Assembly (NCBI GenBank): GCA_964466625.1
Contig: CAYXQF010000025.1
Location: forward strand, 1 to 22,955
Reading direction: 5' to 3'
Origin: QALR01 sp964466625
GTDB lineage: Bacteria; Bacillota; Clostridia; Oscillospirales; CAG-272
DNA length: 22,955 nt
Positions 13,988 to 22,070 of the stretch are shown here, piece after piece (position 1 is the first letter of the stretch; each line of letters starts with the position of its first letter). The notes beneath the pieces are model-generated. The model had not been told where the DNA came from. It saw nothing but the letters and a program-made list of their open reading frames with translations, and did not search any database. A program made the translations under genes and the position numbers.

Positions 13988-14466
13988 AAAACAAAATCTA
14001 TTTCACAAACAAGCAAGACAAAATCAAAATCACCTTCGGAATCCGTTCGCTGATCAAAAAGGCGATCCTCGCGACGCTGAAAGAAGAAGATTTTCCTGCG
14101 GCGGCTGAAGTTTCCGTCAGCTTCGTCGACAATGCGGAAATTCATGAACTCAACCGCGAATACCGCGAAAAAGACAGGCCGACAGACGTTCTCTCCTTCC
14201 CGATGTGGGAAGCAGAAGACATTGAAGAAGGCAACTACGAAGACGGTCACGCCGTGATGCTCGGTGACATCGTGCTTTCCGTGGAAAAGGCACAAGCACA
14301 AGCTGAAGAATATGGTCACAGTCTTCGCCGTGAGCTCGCATTTCTCTCCGTCCATTCCACGCTGCATTTGCTTGGCTATGATCATGAAACCTCCGAAGAG
14401 GACGATAAATACATGAATGAAAAGCAGGAAGAGATCCTCATAAAGATCGGTGTACCGAGAAAATAA
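13984..14466 (+). CDS. ybeY: Endoribonuclease YbeY (rRNA maturation factor)
   Basis: Zinc-dependent single-strand endoribonuclease involved in 16S rRNA 3'-end maturation and ribosome quality control. The 160 residues include REYREKDRPTDVLSFP (58-73), LGDIVLS (93-99) and the metal motif HSTLHLLGYDH (124-134) with its three histidines H124, H128 and H134, so the active site is intact. It is coupled to phoH by the ATGA overlap. In many Firmicutes dgkA and cdd lie between ybeY and era; here they are absent and era follows after 62 bases. Confidence 0.96.
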   Translation: MKNKIYFTNKQDKIKITFGIRSLIKKAILATLKEEDFPAAAEVSVSFVDNAEIHELNREYREKDRPTDVLSFPMWEAEDIEEGNYEDGHAVMLGDIVLSVEKAQAQAEEYGHSLRRELAFLSVHSTLHLLGYDHETSEEDDKYMNEKQEEILIKIGVPRK

Positions 14467-14528
14467 ATCTCTCACAATTCCCTTTTCAAACGAATCTACG
14501 TAAAAATGAAAGACAAGGAAATAAAATT

Positions 14529-15413
14529 ATGACAAAAAATCTTTTTGCCGCTCTCATCGGCAGACCGAACGTTGGCAAATCCACACTTCTCAACAGCATT
14601 CTCGGTGAACACGTTTCCATCGTGTCCCCCAAGCCTCAGACCACCCGTACCAAGATTACGGGTATTTACACCAAAGAGGAAACCCAGTACGTTTTCATTG
14701 ACACCCCCGGTATTCACAAGCCCAAGGATAAGCTCGGCTCTTACATGATGAAGGTTGCTGACGGTGCGGCAGCGGACGTGGATATCGTCCTTCTTCTCGT
14801 GGAAGCAGGCGACCGTGTCGGTCCCGTGGAAACAGAGCTTCTTCGCCGTTTTGACGGTTACGGTGTTCCTACTGTTCTCATCATCAACAAAACAGACATC
14901 AGTAACGCACGCGAAATCGGTGACACCATTGCCCGTTTTGCAGAGCATCACACCTTTGACGCCGTGATCCCGATCTCCGCGAAAAACGGCACGGGTGTGG
15001 ACATCATCTTCGAAGAGATCGAAAAATTCGCCATCGAAGGTCCTTGGTTCTTCCCCGACGACATCATCACTGATCAGCCTGAACGTGTAATTGCTTCCGA
15101 GATCATTCGTGAAAAGCTTCTCAACGCACTCGGCAATGAAATTCCCCACGGCACCGCCGTTGTCATTGAAAGCTTCAAGGAAAAGAAAGATCTCATCTCC
15201 ATTCGCGCGGAAATCTTCTGCGAAAAGGCTTCTCACAAACCGATCATCATCGGCAAACACGGTGACATGCTTAAAAAGATCGGCTCCTTCGCGCGCGAAG
15301 ACATGGAACGCTTCTTCGGCACGAAAGTCTTCCTCGATCTTTGGGTCAAGATCAAAGAAAACTGGCGTGAAAGCACCGCAACGATTGCAAACTTCGGCTT
15401 CAAAGAAGAATAA
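14529..15413 (+). CDS. era: GTPase Era
   Basis: Ras-like GTPase that binds the 3' end of 16S rRNA and helps assemble the 30S subunit. The 294 residues contain G1 GRPNVGKS (11-18), the switch-I region KPQTTRTKITGI, G3 DTPG (58-61), G4 NKTD (120-123), G5 SAK (150-152), and the C-terminal KH domain (about 200-290) with IGKHGDMLKKIG (241-252). AAGGA precedes ATG 14529-14531. The stop TAA (15411-15413) is directly followed by a 15-bp hairpin. Confidence 0.97.
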   Translation: MTKNLFAALIGRPNVGKSTLLNSILGEHVSIVSPKPQTTRTKITGIYTKEETQYVFIDTPGIHKPKDKLGSYMMKVADGAAADVDIVLLLVEAGDRVGPVETELLRRFDGYGVPTVLIINKTDISNAREIGDTIARFAEHHTFDAVIPISAKNGTGVDIIFEEIEKFAIEGPWFFPDDIITDQPERVIASEIIREKLLNALGNEIPHGTAVVIESFKEKKDLISIRAEIFCEKASHKPIIIGKHGDMLKKIGSFAREDMERFFGTKVFLDLWVKIKENWRESTATIANFGFKEE

Positions 15414-15447
15414 CCTACTTTCTTCTTTGCGAAAAGAAGAAAGTAGG
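15414..15447 (+). repeat. Long hairpin abutting the era stop
   Basis: Perfect 15-bp arms (15414-15428 and 15433-15447) around GCGA begin at the base after the era stop codon. The tail GCAAAGAAGAAACG echoes the GC/AAAAGAGAAGC tails of the other hairpins. No T-run follows, so it is probably not a normal terminator. Confidence 0.6.
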
Positions 15448-15502
15448 CAAAGAAGAAACGAATCGTTTCCCTCGGAATTCATTTTGTGAAAATGAAAACA
15501 TC

Positions 15503-15531
15503 AACTTTTCTCTTTTTGAAAGAGAAAAGTT
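15503..15531 (+). repeat. T/A-rich hairpin repeat before recO
   Basis: Perfect 13-bp arms (15503-15515 and 15519-15531) with a TTG loop, almost identical to 859-885. The recO Shine-Dalgarno AAAGGAG lies about 10 bases downstream. Confidence 0.65.
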
Positions 15532-15555
15532 ATAAAAGAAAGGAGAACGCCTGTT

Positions 15556-16389
15556 ATGGTGGAAAATATATCGGGCGTGATCCTCAGAGAAACGCCCATT
15601 GGAGAATCCGACAAAATGATGACCGTGCTCACCGCGAAGTACGGTCGCATTTCTGTATATGCAAGAGGTGCAAAACGACTGAAAAGTCCGCTTTTTTCCG
15701 CCGCCCAGCTTTTTTCCTATTCGGAAATGACCGTTTCCAAGACAAACAGCGCCTATAATCTGCGCACAGCGGACCTGATCGAAAGCTTTTATCATATCCG
15801 TGATACGCTCGAGGGAGCGGCGCTTGCAGGATATATCGCAGACATTGCCGCGGATATTGCTGTGGAAGGTGCTGATGAAACCGCGCTCATGCGTCTGGTG
15901 TTGAACTGCTTTCATGCGATCGCCACGGGCAAAAAGCCGCTTGATCAGATCAAAGCGGTCTTTGAACTGCGTGCGGCGGCAGAAACAGGCTTTTTGCCAA
16001 ACCTCGTCGCTTGCGAAGGTTGCGGCAAAAGCGAATTGGAAACGTATTATTTTGATATCGCAAGCGGCATTTTCCGTTGCGAAAGCTGTTTTCGAGAAGC
16101 TTCTCGTCATTTGGAATATCTGGCAAATCTGCAAAATGAAAACGAGAGCATCTATCCCACGGGACAGCTGATCGCACTTCTTTCCCCATCTGTGTTTGTG
16201 GCGATGCGCTATGCACTTTACGCAAAGATCGAACGTATTTTTGCTTTTGAACTGAAAGACGAAGCGCTTTCGGATTTTGCTTCCGTTTGCGAAAAATATC
16301 TGCTGTGCCATCTGGAAAGAAGCTTTGCCACACTGGATTTTTATAAAACCGTAAAAACACCTATACAAAAGAAAAAGGAGTCCCCATGA
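15556..16389 (+). CDS. recO: DNA repair protein RecO
   Basis: RecFOR-pathway protein that anneals single strands and loads RecA at gaps. The 277 residues have an N-terminal OB fold (about 1-80: VILRETPIGESDKMMTVLT, then YARGAKRLKSPLF) and a helical C-terminal part with a four-cysteine zinc knuckle, C153/C156 (CEGC) and C175/C178 (CESC), as in many Firmicutes RecO proteins. AAAGGAG lies upstream of ATG 15556-15558. The stop overlaps the next start by four bases (ATGA 16386-16389). Confidence 0.94.
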   Translation: MVENISGVILRETPIGESDKMMTVLTAKYGRISVYARGAKRLKSPLFSAAQLFSYSEMTVSKTNSAYNLRTADLIESFYHIRDTLEGAALAGYIADIAADIAVEGADETALMRLVLNCFHAIATGKKPLDQIKAVFELRAAAETGFLPNLVACEGCGKSELETYYFDIASGIFRCESCFREASRHLEYLANLQNENESIYPTGQLIALLSPSVFVAMRYALYAKIERIFAFELKDEALSDFASVCEKYLLCHLERSFATLDFYKTVKTPIQKKKESP

Positions 16390-17231
16390 CACCCACACAG
16401 ATTTTGTTGTTATGTGCCGCCGCACTGCTTACTTTGGNNNNNNNNNNCGCTTTGCGCACACCGCTCACGCGCGTTTTTTATAAAATTCGGTCAAAAAAAG
16501 CGAAAAAGAAAACGAAATTTATGCTCATCACCGATCTTCACAGCACACGTTACGGCAAAAACGGAGAAAATCTCCTCGCCGTGATCCGTCGTGAAGCCCC
16601 CGACGCACTTCTTTTTGCAGGAGATATCGTTGACGACAGAAAGCCGCGAACGGAAGTATATGCCACATTACGCACGATGGCAAAAGAATTTCCTTGTTTT
16701 TATGCCACAGGAAATCATGAATACTATAAAAATGATGCCGACGTGATCAAAAACGCTCTGATGGCGCTTGGCTTTCACGTTCTTGCAGGAAACGGAGAGA
16801 TTTTCTCCGCTCACGGAGAAGCTTTTTTCATCGCGGGCGTGGACGATCCCCAGCGCTACAACAAAACAGACAATCATCACGACCGCACGATCGATGAGGA
16901 ATGGAAAAAACAGCTTGCCAAGTGCAAAAAAGCACGTCCCGACGGTATGTTTTCCATTTTGCTTTCCCATCGCCCCGAGCTTTTTTCTTATTATCAGGAA
17001 AGTGATTTTGATCTTGTGCTTTCGGGACACGCACACGGCGGACAATTTCGCCTGCCTTTTCTCTTGAACGGCTTTTATGCCCCCCATCAAGGGCTTTTCC
17101 CGAAATATGCAGGCGGTCTCTATACGCTTTCCGAGGGAAAACATCTCATCGTCAGCCGAGGTCTTTGCAAAAATTTTCTGCCGAGAATTTTTAATCCGCC
17201 TGAAATCATTGTGATCGAAATAAACGCATAA
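16386..17231 (+). CDS. Membrane-anchored metallophosphoesterase (YkuE/YaeI-like)
   Basis: Calcineurin-like phosphoesterase; the substrate is unknown, and relatives YaeI/YkuE act at the membrane, possibly on lipid or envelope phosphates. An N-terminal membrane helix (about 5-24) is followed by a basic stretch (KIRSKKAKKKTK) and the catalytic domain with all metal motifs: D50xH52, GD (79-80), GNHE (109-112), H195 in LSHRPE and GHAHGGQ (214-220). A run of ten Ns (16438-16447) falls in the membrane helix. The frame continues correctly through it if the gap is truly ten bases, but the true length is unknown. It is coupled to recO by a four-base overlap and ends before a hairpin at 17235. Confidence 0.88.
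   Translation: MTPTQILLLCAAALLTLXXXXALRTPLTRVFYKIRSKKAKKKTKFMLITDLHSTRYGKNGENLLAVIRREAPDALLFAGDIVDDRKPRTEVYATLRTMAKEFPCFYATGNHEYYKNDADVIKNALMALGFHVLAGNGEIFSAHGEAFFIAGVDDPQRYNKTDNHHDRTIDEEWKKQLAKCKKARPDGMFSILLSHRPELFSYYQESDFDLVLSGHAHGGQFRLPFLLNGFYAPHQGLFPKYAGGLYTLSEGKHLIVSRGLCKNFLPRIFNPPEIIVIEINA
16438..16447. other. Assembly gap, ten unknown bases
   Basis: Ten Ns within the N-terminal membrane segment of the metallophosphoesterase gene. The surrounding frame is preserved. Confidence 0.99.
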
Positions 17232-17234
17232 ATG

Positions 17235-17265
17235 AAGAATCCGTCGGCTATGCCGGCGGATTCTT
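17235..17265 (+). terminator. Hairpin between convergent genes
   Basis: Arms 17235-17248 and 17252-17265 form a 14-bp stem with one G-T wobble and a 3-base loop. The downstream plus strand is T-rich but lacks a clean T-run. It lies between the stop codons of two convergent genes and may serve both. Confidence 0.6.
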
Positions 17266-17275
17266 ATTGTATCTT

Positions 17276-18568
17276 TTATTTTTTCATCAATACTTTGCGT
17301 TTATCGCGAACATAGAGATGAATACGTTTGCAAACGTCAAGAACCGTATCCATGAGGAAAATCGCAAGCGCGATCGCACCTGTGCAGAAAAGTGCGGAAA
17401 GGAACTTCGATGCGGCGTCCCCCGTGGCAAAGATCATCGCGTAAACCGCGGAATAGATACCGACACCGGGAACCATCGGCAAAATACCTGCCACAAGGAA
17501 GAGGATAACGGGTGCTTTCTGGATTCTTGCGCAATAATAAGCAAAAATATCTGCCGCAAGGGTGGAGAAAAACGATGCCCATACACCGGAAAAGCCAACG
17601 TGCTCTGCGATCAGATAAACTGCCCACGCAAAAAAGGCGTTAATGCCGCACGTCCAAATATATTTCGGCTGAACATCAAACACCAAATAGTAGCACATGA
17701 TAGCCAGTCCCGAAGCGATCGCTTTGATAAAGAAATCAGGAACAGTTGAAAAAGCAAGGTTAAAGGCGATCGTCAACGTATCGGCAAGACCGATCGCAAT
17801 CGATGCCGTGATACCCGCACCGACACCGATCGCCACACATACAGCGACCATCAGCGCTTCAATGATACGGGAGCCTGCAGAAAGGAAGTCACCGTGAAGG
17901 ATATCTCGGAAAGCATTTGTCATGGCAAGACCGGGAACCAAAGGCATTATCGAGCCAATGATCATGTATTGTGCCTGAAAACCAATGCCGATGAAATTTC
18001 CCAAAAAAGCAACACAGCAAGAAGTGATCGTGATCGCCATTGCCGCGAGCATGGTAGTCACAAAGCCTTTTTTGATCTTGGGACCGAGGACCATATTGAC
18101 AAACGCGAGCACAAAGCCGGGGAATATGGCACCGACACCGTCAAGGATTGTGCCGCCGAACATGATCGCAAAGAAAGCGCACGCAAAAACGTAACCGAAC
18201 ATTTGTATCAGCCCGCCATAATATTTGCGTTTTTTGATCTGCTTCAGCTCCAGATATGCTTCGTCAAGCGTCATTTGACCGGAGCAGAATTTGCGCGAAA
18301 CGGCATTTACGTCCGTAACGTGACCGAAATTCTGTGAGCGGTTCGCCACGCGCTGGGTAACGGAAAGAGTTTCACTGGAAGGATCGGAAAGCGTGGCAAT
18401 GATGCCCGTGGGAAAAATAAAGGCTTCCGCATGCGCAAAATTCGTCGTGCCCAAGATACGCTGCATGGTATCTTCGACACGATGGGTCTCCGCACCCGAG
18501 CTGATCATGATCTCACCTGCAAGAACAGCCATTTCCAAAAGTTTTCTGTAATAGCTTGAGGATTCCAA
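17276..18568 (-). CDS. Threonine/serine exporter family protein (ThrE-type, both domains)
   Basis: Predicted inner-membrane exporter of threonine, serine or similar small molecules. The 430 residues join the N-terminal ThrE domain (DUF1212; cytosolic region with SSGAETHRVEDTM near 23-35, then about five helices) to the C-terminal ThrE_2 domain (DUF3815) with the repeat-like PLVPGLAM and PMVPGVGIYS segments. Some Firmicutes encode these halves as two genes; here they are fused. The start is TTG 18566-18568, supported by GGAG 8 bases upstream; the nearer ATG at 18572-18574 is out of frame. A perfect consensus promoter lies at 18607-18635. It stands alone as a single-gene unit. Substrate assignment is by family only. 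Confidence 0.88.
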   Translation of the reverse strand: MESSSYYRKLLEMAVLAGEIMISSGAETHRVEDTMQRILGTTNFAHAEAFIFPTGIIATLSDPSSETLSVTQRVANRSQNFGHVTDVNAVSRKFCSGQMTLDEAYLELKQIKKRKYYGGLIQMFGYVFACAFFAIMFGGTILDGVGAIFPGFVLAFVNMVLGPKIKKGFVTTMLAAMAITITSCCVAFLGNFIGIGFQAQYMIIGSIMPLVPGLAMTNAFRDILHGDFLSAGSRIIEALMVAVCVAIGVGAGITASIAIGLADTLTIAFNLAFSTVPDFFIKAIASGLAIMCYYLVFDVQPKYIWTCGINAFFAWAVYLIAEHVGFSGVWASFFSTLAADIFAYYCARIQKAPVILFLVAGILPMVPGVGIYSAVYAMIFATGDAASKFLSALFCTGAIALAIFLMDTVLDVCKRIHLYVRDKRKVLMKK

Positions 18569-18606
18569 AAACTCATCTCCGTTTCATATAAAAATGCTTT
18601 TGTTTC

Positions 18607-18635
18607 ATTATACTGCAAAACAGCGCGTTTGTCAA
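18607..18635 (-). promoter_or_regulatory. Consensus sigma-A promoter of the ThrE-type gene
   Basis: Perfect TTGACA (18630-18635), 17-base spacer and perfect TATAAT (18607-18612) on the minus strand, about 38 bases upstream of the TTG start. Confidence 0.9.
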
Positions 18636-18682
18636 CTGCCGCTGATAGGAGAAAACAGATTTTAACCATCAAAGATATGATG

Positions 18683-18724
18683 TAAAAAAAAGAGACAGAT
18701 CGCCATTTATAGCGTTCTGTCTCT
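18683..18724 (-). terminator. Terminator of the UPF0371 gene
   Basis: AGAGACAGA/TCTGTCTCT (18691-18699 with 18716-18724) form a 9-bp stem with further inner pairing CGC/GCG. On the minus strand it is followed by a run of eight Ts (A-run 18684-18691 on plus). It lies 7 bases after the stop codon. Confidence 0.88.
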
Positions 18725-18731
18725 GCTTTTA

Positions 18732-20216
18732 TTAGCCGTGATAAAGCTTTTTGGTTTGATAAGTCGGCTCACATGTGAGATTGATGCCGAGCTTTTTGAA
18801 AACGTTTTCGTCCACGCGGGAAAGAAGAACCGAAGAATGTGCTTCCGTACCGCGGAGCTTGGGAAGCTGATCGAGCGCTTTTGCCGCGATCGGATCGCTT
18901 GCCGCGGACACCGCAAGGGCGATCAGGATCTCATCGGTGTGCAAACGGGGGTTATTATTGCCCATATGGTTGATCTTGAGCTTCTGGATCGGTTCCACAA
19001 CGGTGGGGGAAATGAGAAGCGCATCATCGCTGATATTGGCAAGATATTTCAATGCGTTAAGGAGCATTGCCGAGCAAGGACCGAGAAGATTGGAGGTTCT
19101 GCCTGTGATGATCTTGCCATCGTGAAGCTCCATCGCGATCGCGGGCGCACCCGTTTCTTCTGCTCTTTCCAAAGCAGGCTTCACGGGGACACGCATTTCA
19201 CGCGTAAGACCAAGCTTGCTCATGATCAGCTCGATCTTCTGCACCTCGCTCTTTTCGCCCATGCCTTGACGAACATTACAGAGTGCGCTGTAATAACGGC
19301 GAATGATCTCATCATAGGAAGCCGCGTTTGCCGCTTCATTATCAAAAATGCAGTAGCCTGCCATATTGACGCCCATATCCGTGGGGCTCTTATAAGGAGA
19401 ATAACCGTAGATCTTTTCAAACATGACCTTGAGCACGGGGAAAATTTCGATATCGCGGTTATAGTTGACAGCGGAAACGCCGTATGCTTCGAGGTGATAA
19501 GGGTCGATCATGTTCACGTCGCCCATATCCGCCGTTGCCGCTTCATAAGCAAGGTTGACGGGGTGGCTGAGCGGAAGATTCCAGATCGGGAAGGTTTCAA
19601 ACTTCGCATAACCCGAACGGATACCGCGCTTATGCTCGTGATAAAGCTGGGAAAGGCAAGTCGCCATTTTGCCGCTGCCGGGACCGGGCGCGGTGATGAC
19701 CACGAGTTCACGGGTGGTTTCGATATATTCATTCTTTCCAAAGCCCTCATCGCTGACGATGTGGGGGATATCGGAGGGATAATTTTCGATGGGATAGTGA
19801 CGGTAGACCTTCACGCCAAGCGCTTCAAGGCGTTTCTGGAACTGTTTTGCCGTGAGCTGCTCCGCAAAATGGGTGATGACCACGCTGCCGACGTAAAGAC
19901 CGATATTGCGGAATGCGTCGATCAAACGGAGCGCGTCGGAGTCATATGTGATGCCAAGATCGCCGCGGCGTTTATTCTTTTCAATATCGCTTGCGGAAAT
20001 GACGATGACAACTTCCGCACGGTCAGAAAGCGCGCGAAGCATTTTGATCTTGCTGTCCGGTTCAAAGCCCGGAAGCACACGGGAAGCATGAAAGTCATCA
20101 AAAAGCTTGCCTCCGAATTCCAAATAAAGTTTGCCGCCAAAGGACTCGATTCTCTCCAGAATCTTTTTTGTTTGGCGGGAGATGTATTCATTATTATCAA
20201 AGCATTGTTTTTTCAT
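18732..20216 (-). CDS. UPF0371/DUF1846 family protein
   Basis: Conserved cytoplasmic protein of 494 residues with the full-length architecture of the DUF1846 (UPF0371) family, whose biochemical role is not established. The N-terminal part has YLEFGGKLFDDFHASRVLPGFEPD (31-54) and VVIVISASDIEKNKRRGDLGITYD (69-92). The middle has the P-loop-like VITAPGPGSGKMATCLSQLYHE (173-194), which recalls nucleotide-binding loops though it lacks the classical GxxxxGK[ST] ending. TDMGVNMAGYCI and the C-terminal NNNPRLHTDEILIALAVSA are also typical. The start ATG 20214-20216 has GGAG 8 bases upstream. An extended -10 promoter lies at 20271-20279. It is monocistronic, with its own terminator. Confidence 0.9.
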   Translation of the reverse strand: MKKQCFDNNEYISRQTKKILERIESFGGKLYLEFGGKLFDDFHASRVLPGFEPDSKIKMLRALSDRAEVVIVISASDIEKNKRRGDLGITYDSDALRLIDAFRNIGLYVGSVVITHFAEQLTAKQFQKRLEALGVKVYRHYPIENYPSDIPHIVSDEGFGKNEYIETTRELVVITAPGPGSGKMATCLSQLYHEHKRGIRSGYAKFETFPIWNLPLSHPVNLAYEAATADMGDVNMIDPYHLEAYGVSAVNYNRDIEIFPVLKVMFEKIYGYSPYKSPTDMGVNMAGYCIFDNEAANAASYDEIIRRYYSALCNVRQGMGEKSEVQKIELIMSKLGLTREMRVPVKPALERAEETGAPAIAMELHDGKIITGRTSNLLGPCSAMLLNALKYLANISDDALLISPTVVEPIQKLKINHMGNNNPRLHTDEILIALAVSAASDPIAAKALDQLPKLRGTEAHSSVLLSRVDENVFKKLGINLTCEPTYQTKKLYHG

Positions 20217-20270
20217 AGGTGCAACTCCAATCCTTTCTCACAAATGCTATCAGTCAAATTCACATAGGTT

Positions 20271-20299
20271 ATTATAACACAGAAATCTCTTTTTTTCCA
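20271..20299 (-). promoter_or_regulatory. Extended -10 promoter of the UPF0371 gene
   Basis: TGTTATAAT (20271-20279) on the minus strand is a perfect TATAAT with an upstream TGn. A weak -35, TGGAAA, lies at 20294-20299, 17 bases away. Confidence 0.65.
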
Positions 20300-20330
20300 C
20301 ACCTTCTTCATAATTTTTTGTGATTTTTAT

Positions 20331-20367
20331 AAAAAACAAAAAGAACGGTCAACTGACCGTTCTTTTT
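20331..20367 (-). terminator. Terminator of guaB
   Basis: A 14-bp near-perfect palindrome (20338-20351 with 20354-20367, core GAACGGTCA/TGACCGTTC) is followed on the minus strand by a T-run (A6 at 20331-20336). It lies 5 bases after the guaB stop. Confidence 0.9.
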
Positions 20368-20371
20368 CTAT

Positions 20372-21871
20372 TTAATGTGTGTTGGAATCCTTAACCAAAA
20401 CGTCGTGTGCGCCGCCTTCTACGATAGAAACGGAGGATACGAGCGTAAGTCTTGCTTTTTCCTGAAGTTCAGGAATGGAAAGCGCACCGCAGTTACACAT
20501 AGTGGAACGAACCTTGCTGAGTGTTACCGCGAGGTTATCATGGAGAGAACCTGCATAAGGAACGTAGCTGTCAACACCTTCCACAAAGGAAAGTTTTGCC
20601 GCGCCGCCCATATCGTAACGCTGCCAGTTGCGTGCTCTTGCAGAGCCTTCGCCCCAGTATTCTTTCATGTAGCTGCCGTTGATCATAACCTTGTTTGTCG
20701 GGCTTTCATCGAAACGAGAGAAATATCTGCCGAGCATACAGAAGTCACACCCCATAGCGAGTGCCAAAGTGATATGATAGTCATGAACGATACCGCCGTC
20801 CGAGCAGATCGGAATATAAATACCGGTTTCTTCAAAATATTCATCTCTTGCTTTTGCCACTTCGATAACGGCTGTAGCCTGACCTCTACCGATACCCTTG
20901 GTTTCACGGGTGATGCAGATAGAACCGCCGCCGATACCGATCTTAATGAAGTCTGCACCTGCTTCTGCAAGGAAACGGAAACCTTCACGGTCAACAACGT
21001 TACCTGCACCAACTTTTACGCTGTCACCGTATTTTTCACGGATAAATGCGATGGTGCGGCTCTGCCATTCGGTAAAGCCTTCGCTGGAGTCGATACAAAG
21101 AACGTCAGCACCTGCTTCTACGAGGGCAGGAACACGTTCTGCATAGTCACGGGTATTGATACCTGCGCCAACAACGTAACGCTTGTGACTGTCAAGGAGT
21201 TCGTGCGGATTTTCTTTGTGCTGATCGTAGTCTTTGCGGAATACGAATGCAACGAGATTGCCGTCTTTATCCACGATGGGAAGAGAATTGAGCTTATGAT
21301 CCCAAATGATATCGTTTGCTTCTTTGAGAGAAGTGCCTTCGGGAGCTATGATCAATTTTTCGAGAGGTGTCATAAAGGTGGAAACCTTTGTATCCGCAGT
21401 GAGGCGGCTGACACGATAGTCACGGCCGGTGACAACACCGAGGAGTTTGCCGTGAGATGTGCCGTTATCGGTAACGGCGATGGTGGAATGTCCGAGTCTT
21501 TCTTTAAGCTCAAGGACTTCCGCAAGTGTCTGGTCGGGACGGATATTGGAGTCAGATGTTACAAAGCCTGCTTTGTAGCTCTTTACGCGACGAACCATTT
21601 CCGCCTGATTTTCGATGGTCTGCGAACCGAAAATAAACGAAACGCCGCCTTCCTTTGCCAAAGCAATCGCCATACCGTCATCGGAAACGGCCTGCATGAT
21701 CGCGGAAACGAGCGGAATATTCATAGAAATCGCAGGTTCCTCGCCTTTTTTGAATTTGACCAAGGGCGTTTTCAAAGATACATTCGCAGGAATGTGATTT
21801 GCGCCGGAATAGCCGGGTACAAGCAGATATTCGCTGAATGTATGAGAAGGTTCGCTGTAGTAATACGCCAT
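20372..21871 (-). CDS. guaB: IMP dehydrogenase, Tritrichomonas-like type
   Basis: Oxidises IMP to XMP with NAD, the committed step of guanine nucleotide synthesis. The 499 residues have the TIM barrel split by a two-CBS domain (about 100-220). Key residues are D261 (CIDSS), catalytic C319 in GGGSICITRE, SDGG (357-360), the mobile flap KEYWGEGS (403-410) and the R418-Y419 pair in NWQRYD. These numbers equal those of the Tritrichomonas foetus enzyme, and SICITRE, GRYF and NWQRYD differ from the common bacterial SICTTR, GSxF and DRYFQ. I chose ATG 21869-21871 (MAYYYSEPSHTF) because AGGGGG is 8 bases away; ATG 21875 would be only 2 bases from it. A promoter with extended -10 precedes it and a strong terminator follows. 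Confidence 0.95.
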   Translation of the reverse strand: MAYYYSEPSHTFSEYLLVPGYSGANHIPANVSLKTPLVKFKKGEEPAISMNIPLVSAIMQAVSDDGMAIALAKEGGVSFIFGSQTIENQAEMVRRVKSYKAGFVTSDSNIRPDQTLAEVLELKERLGHSTIAVTDNGTSHGKLLGVVTGRDYRVSRLTADTKVSTFMTPLEKLIIAPEGTSLKEANDIIWDHKLNSLPIVDKDGNLVAFVFRKDYDQHKENPHELLDSHKRYVVGAGINTRDYAERVPALVEAGADVLCIDSSEGFTEWQSRTIAFIREKYGDSVKVGAGNVVDREGFRFLAEAGADFIKIGIGGGSICITRETKGIGRGQATAVIEVAKARDEYFEETGIYIPICSDGGIVHDYHITLALAMGCDFCMLGRYFSRFDESPTNKVMINGSYMKEYWGEGSARARNWQRYDMGGAAKLSFVEGVDSYVPYAGSLHDNLAVTLSKVRSTMCNCGALSIPELQEKARLTLVSSVSIVEGGAHDVLVKDSNTH

Positions 21872-21879
21872 GTTCATGT

Positions 21880-21885
21880 CCCCCT
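21880..21885 (-). promoter_or_regulatory. Ribosome binding site that fixes the guaB start
   Basis: AGGGGG on the minus strand lies 8 bases from ATG 21869-21871 and only 2 from ATG 21875-21877, so the second ATG is the likely start. Confidence 0.75.
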
Positions 21886-21913
21886 TAAAATTTTCAAAAA
21901 ATTATTATCAATA

Positions 21914-21942
21914 ATTATACCATGTTTTTTAAGGTTTTTCAA
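21914..21942 (-). promoter_or_regulatory. Sigma-A promoter of guaB
   Basis: TTGAAA (21937-21942), a 17-base spacer and TATAAT (21914-21919) with an extended TGG on the minus strand. A second perfect -35 hexamer, TTGACA, sits at 21950-21955 without a matching -10. The leader is about 40 bases, too short for a guanine riboswitch, and none is visible. Confidence 0.8.
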
Positions 21943-22041
21943 TATTTTTTGTCAATAATTCTCACAAAAAACAAAATCTCTTTTTTTCGTAAAAAAATAT
22001 GGATAAGTTGTAAATAAATTTAAAAATGATTTGGGAAAATC

Positions 22042-22070
22042 TTGACAACTCGAACGCGAAGTTATATAAT
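22042..22070 (+). promoter_or_regulatory. Consensus sigma-A promoter of htpG with flanking dyad
   Basis: Perfect TTGACA (22042-22047), 17-base spacer and perfect TATAAT (22065-22070). An imperfect dyad surrounds the -10: AACTCG (22047-22052) and CGAGTT (22079-22084), with AAGT/ACTT inside. It looks like an operator, but it is neither a CIRCE element nor a CtsR site. Confidence 0.85.

Noticed and set aside
18738..20267. 509-codon plus-strand open frame opposite the UPF0371 gene
   Set aside because: Antisense shadow. The minus-strand protein is full length, with a matching promoter and terminator.
21872..21913. Guanine riboswitch or leader upstream of guaB
   Set aside because: The leader is only about 40 bases of A/T-rich sequence, with no room for the aptamer.
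20375..21958. 527-codon plus-strand open frame opposite guaB
   Set aside because: Antisense shadow of guaB. It reads through the guaB promoter and has no family features.
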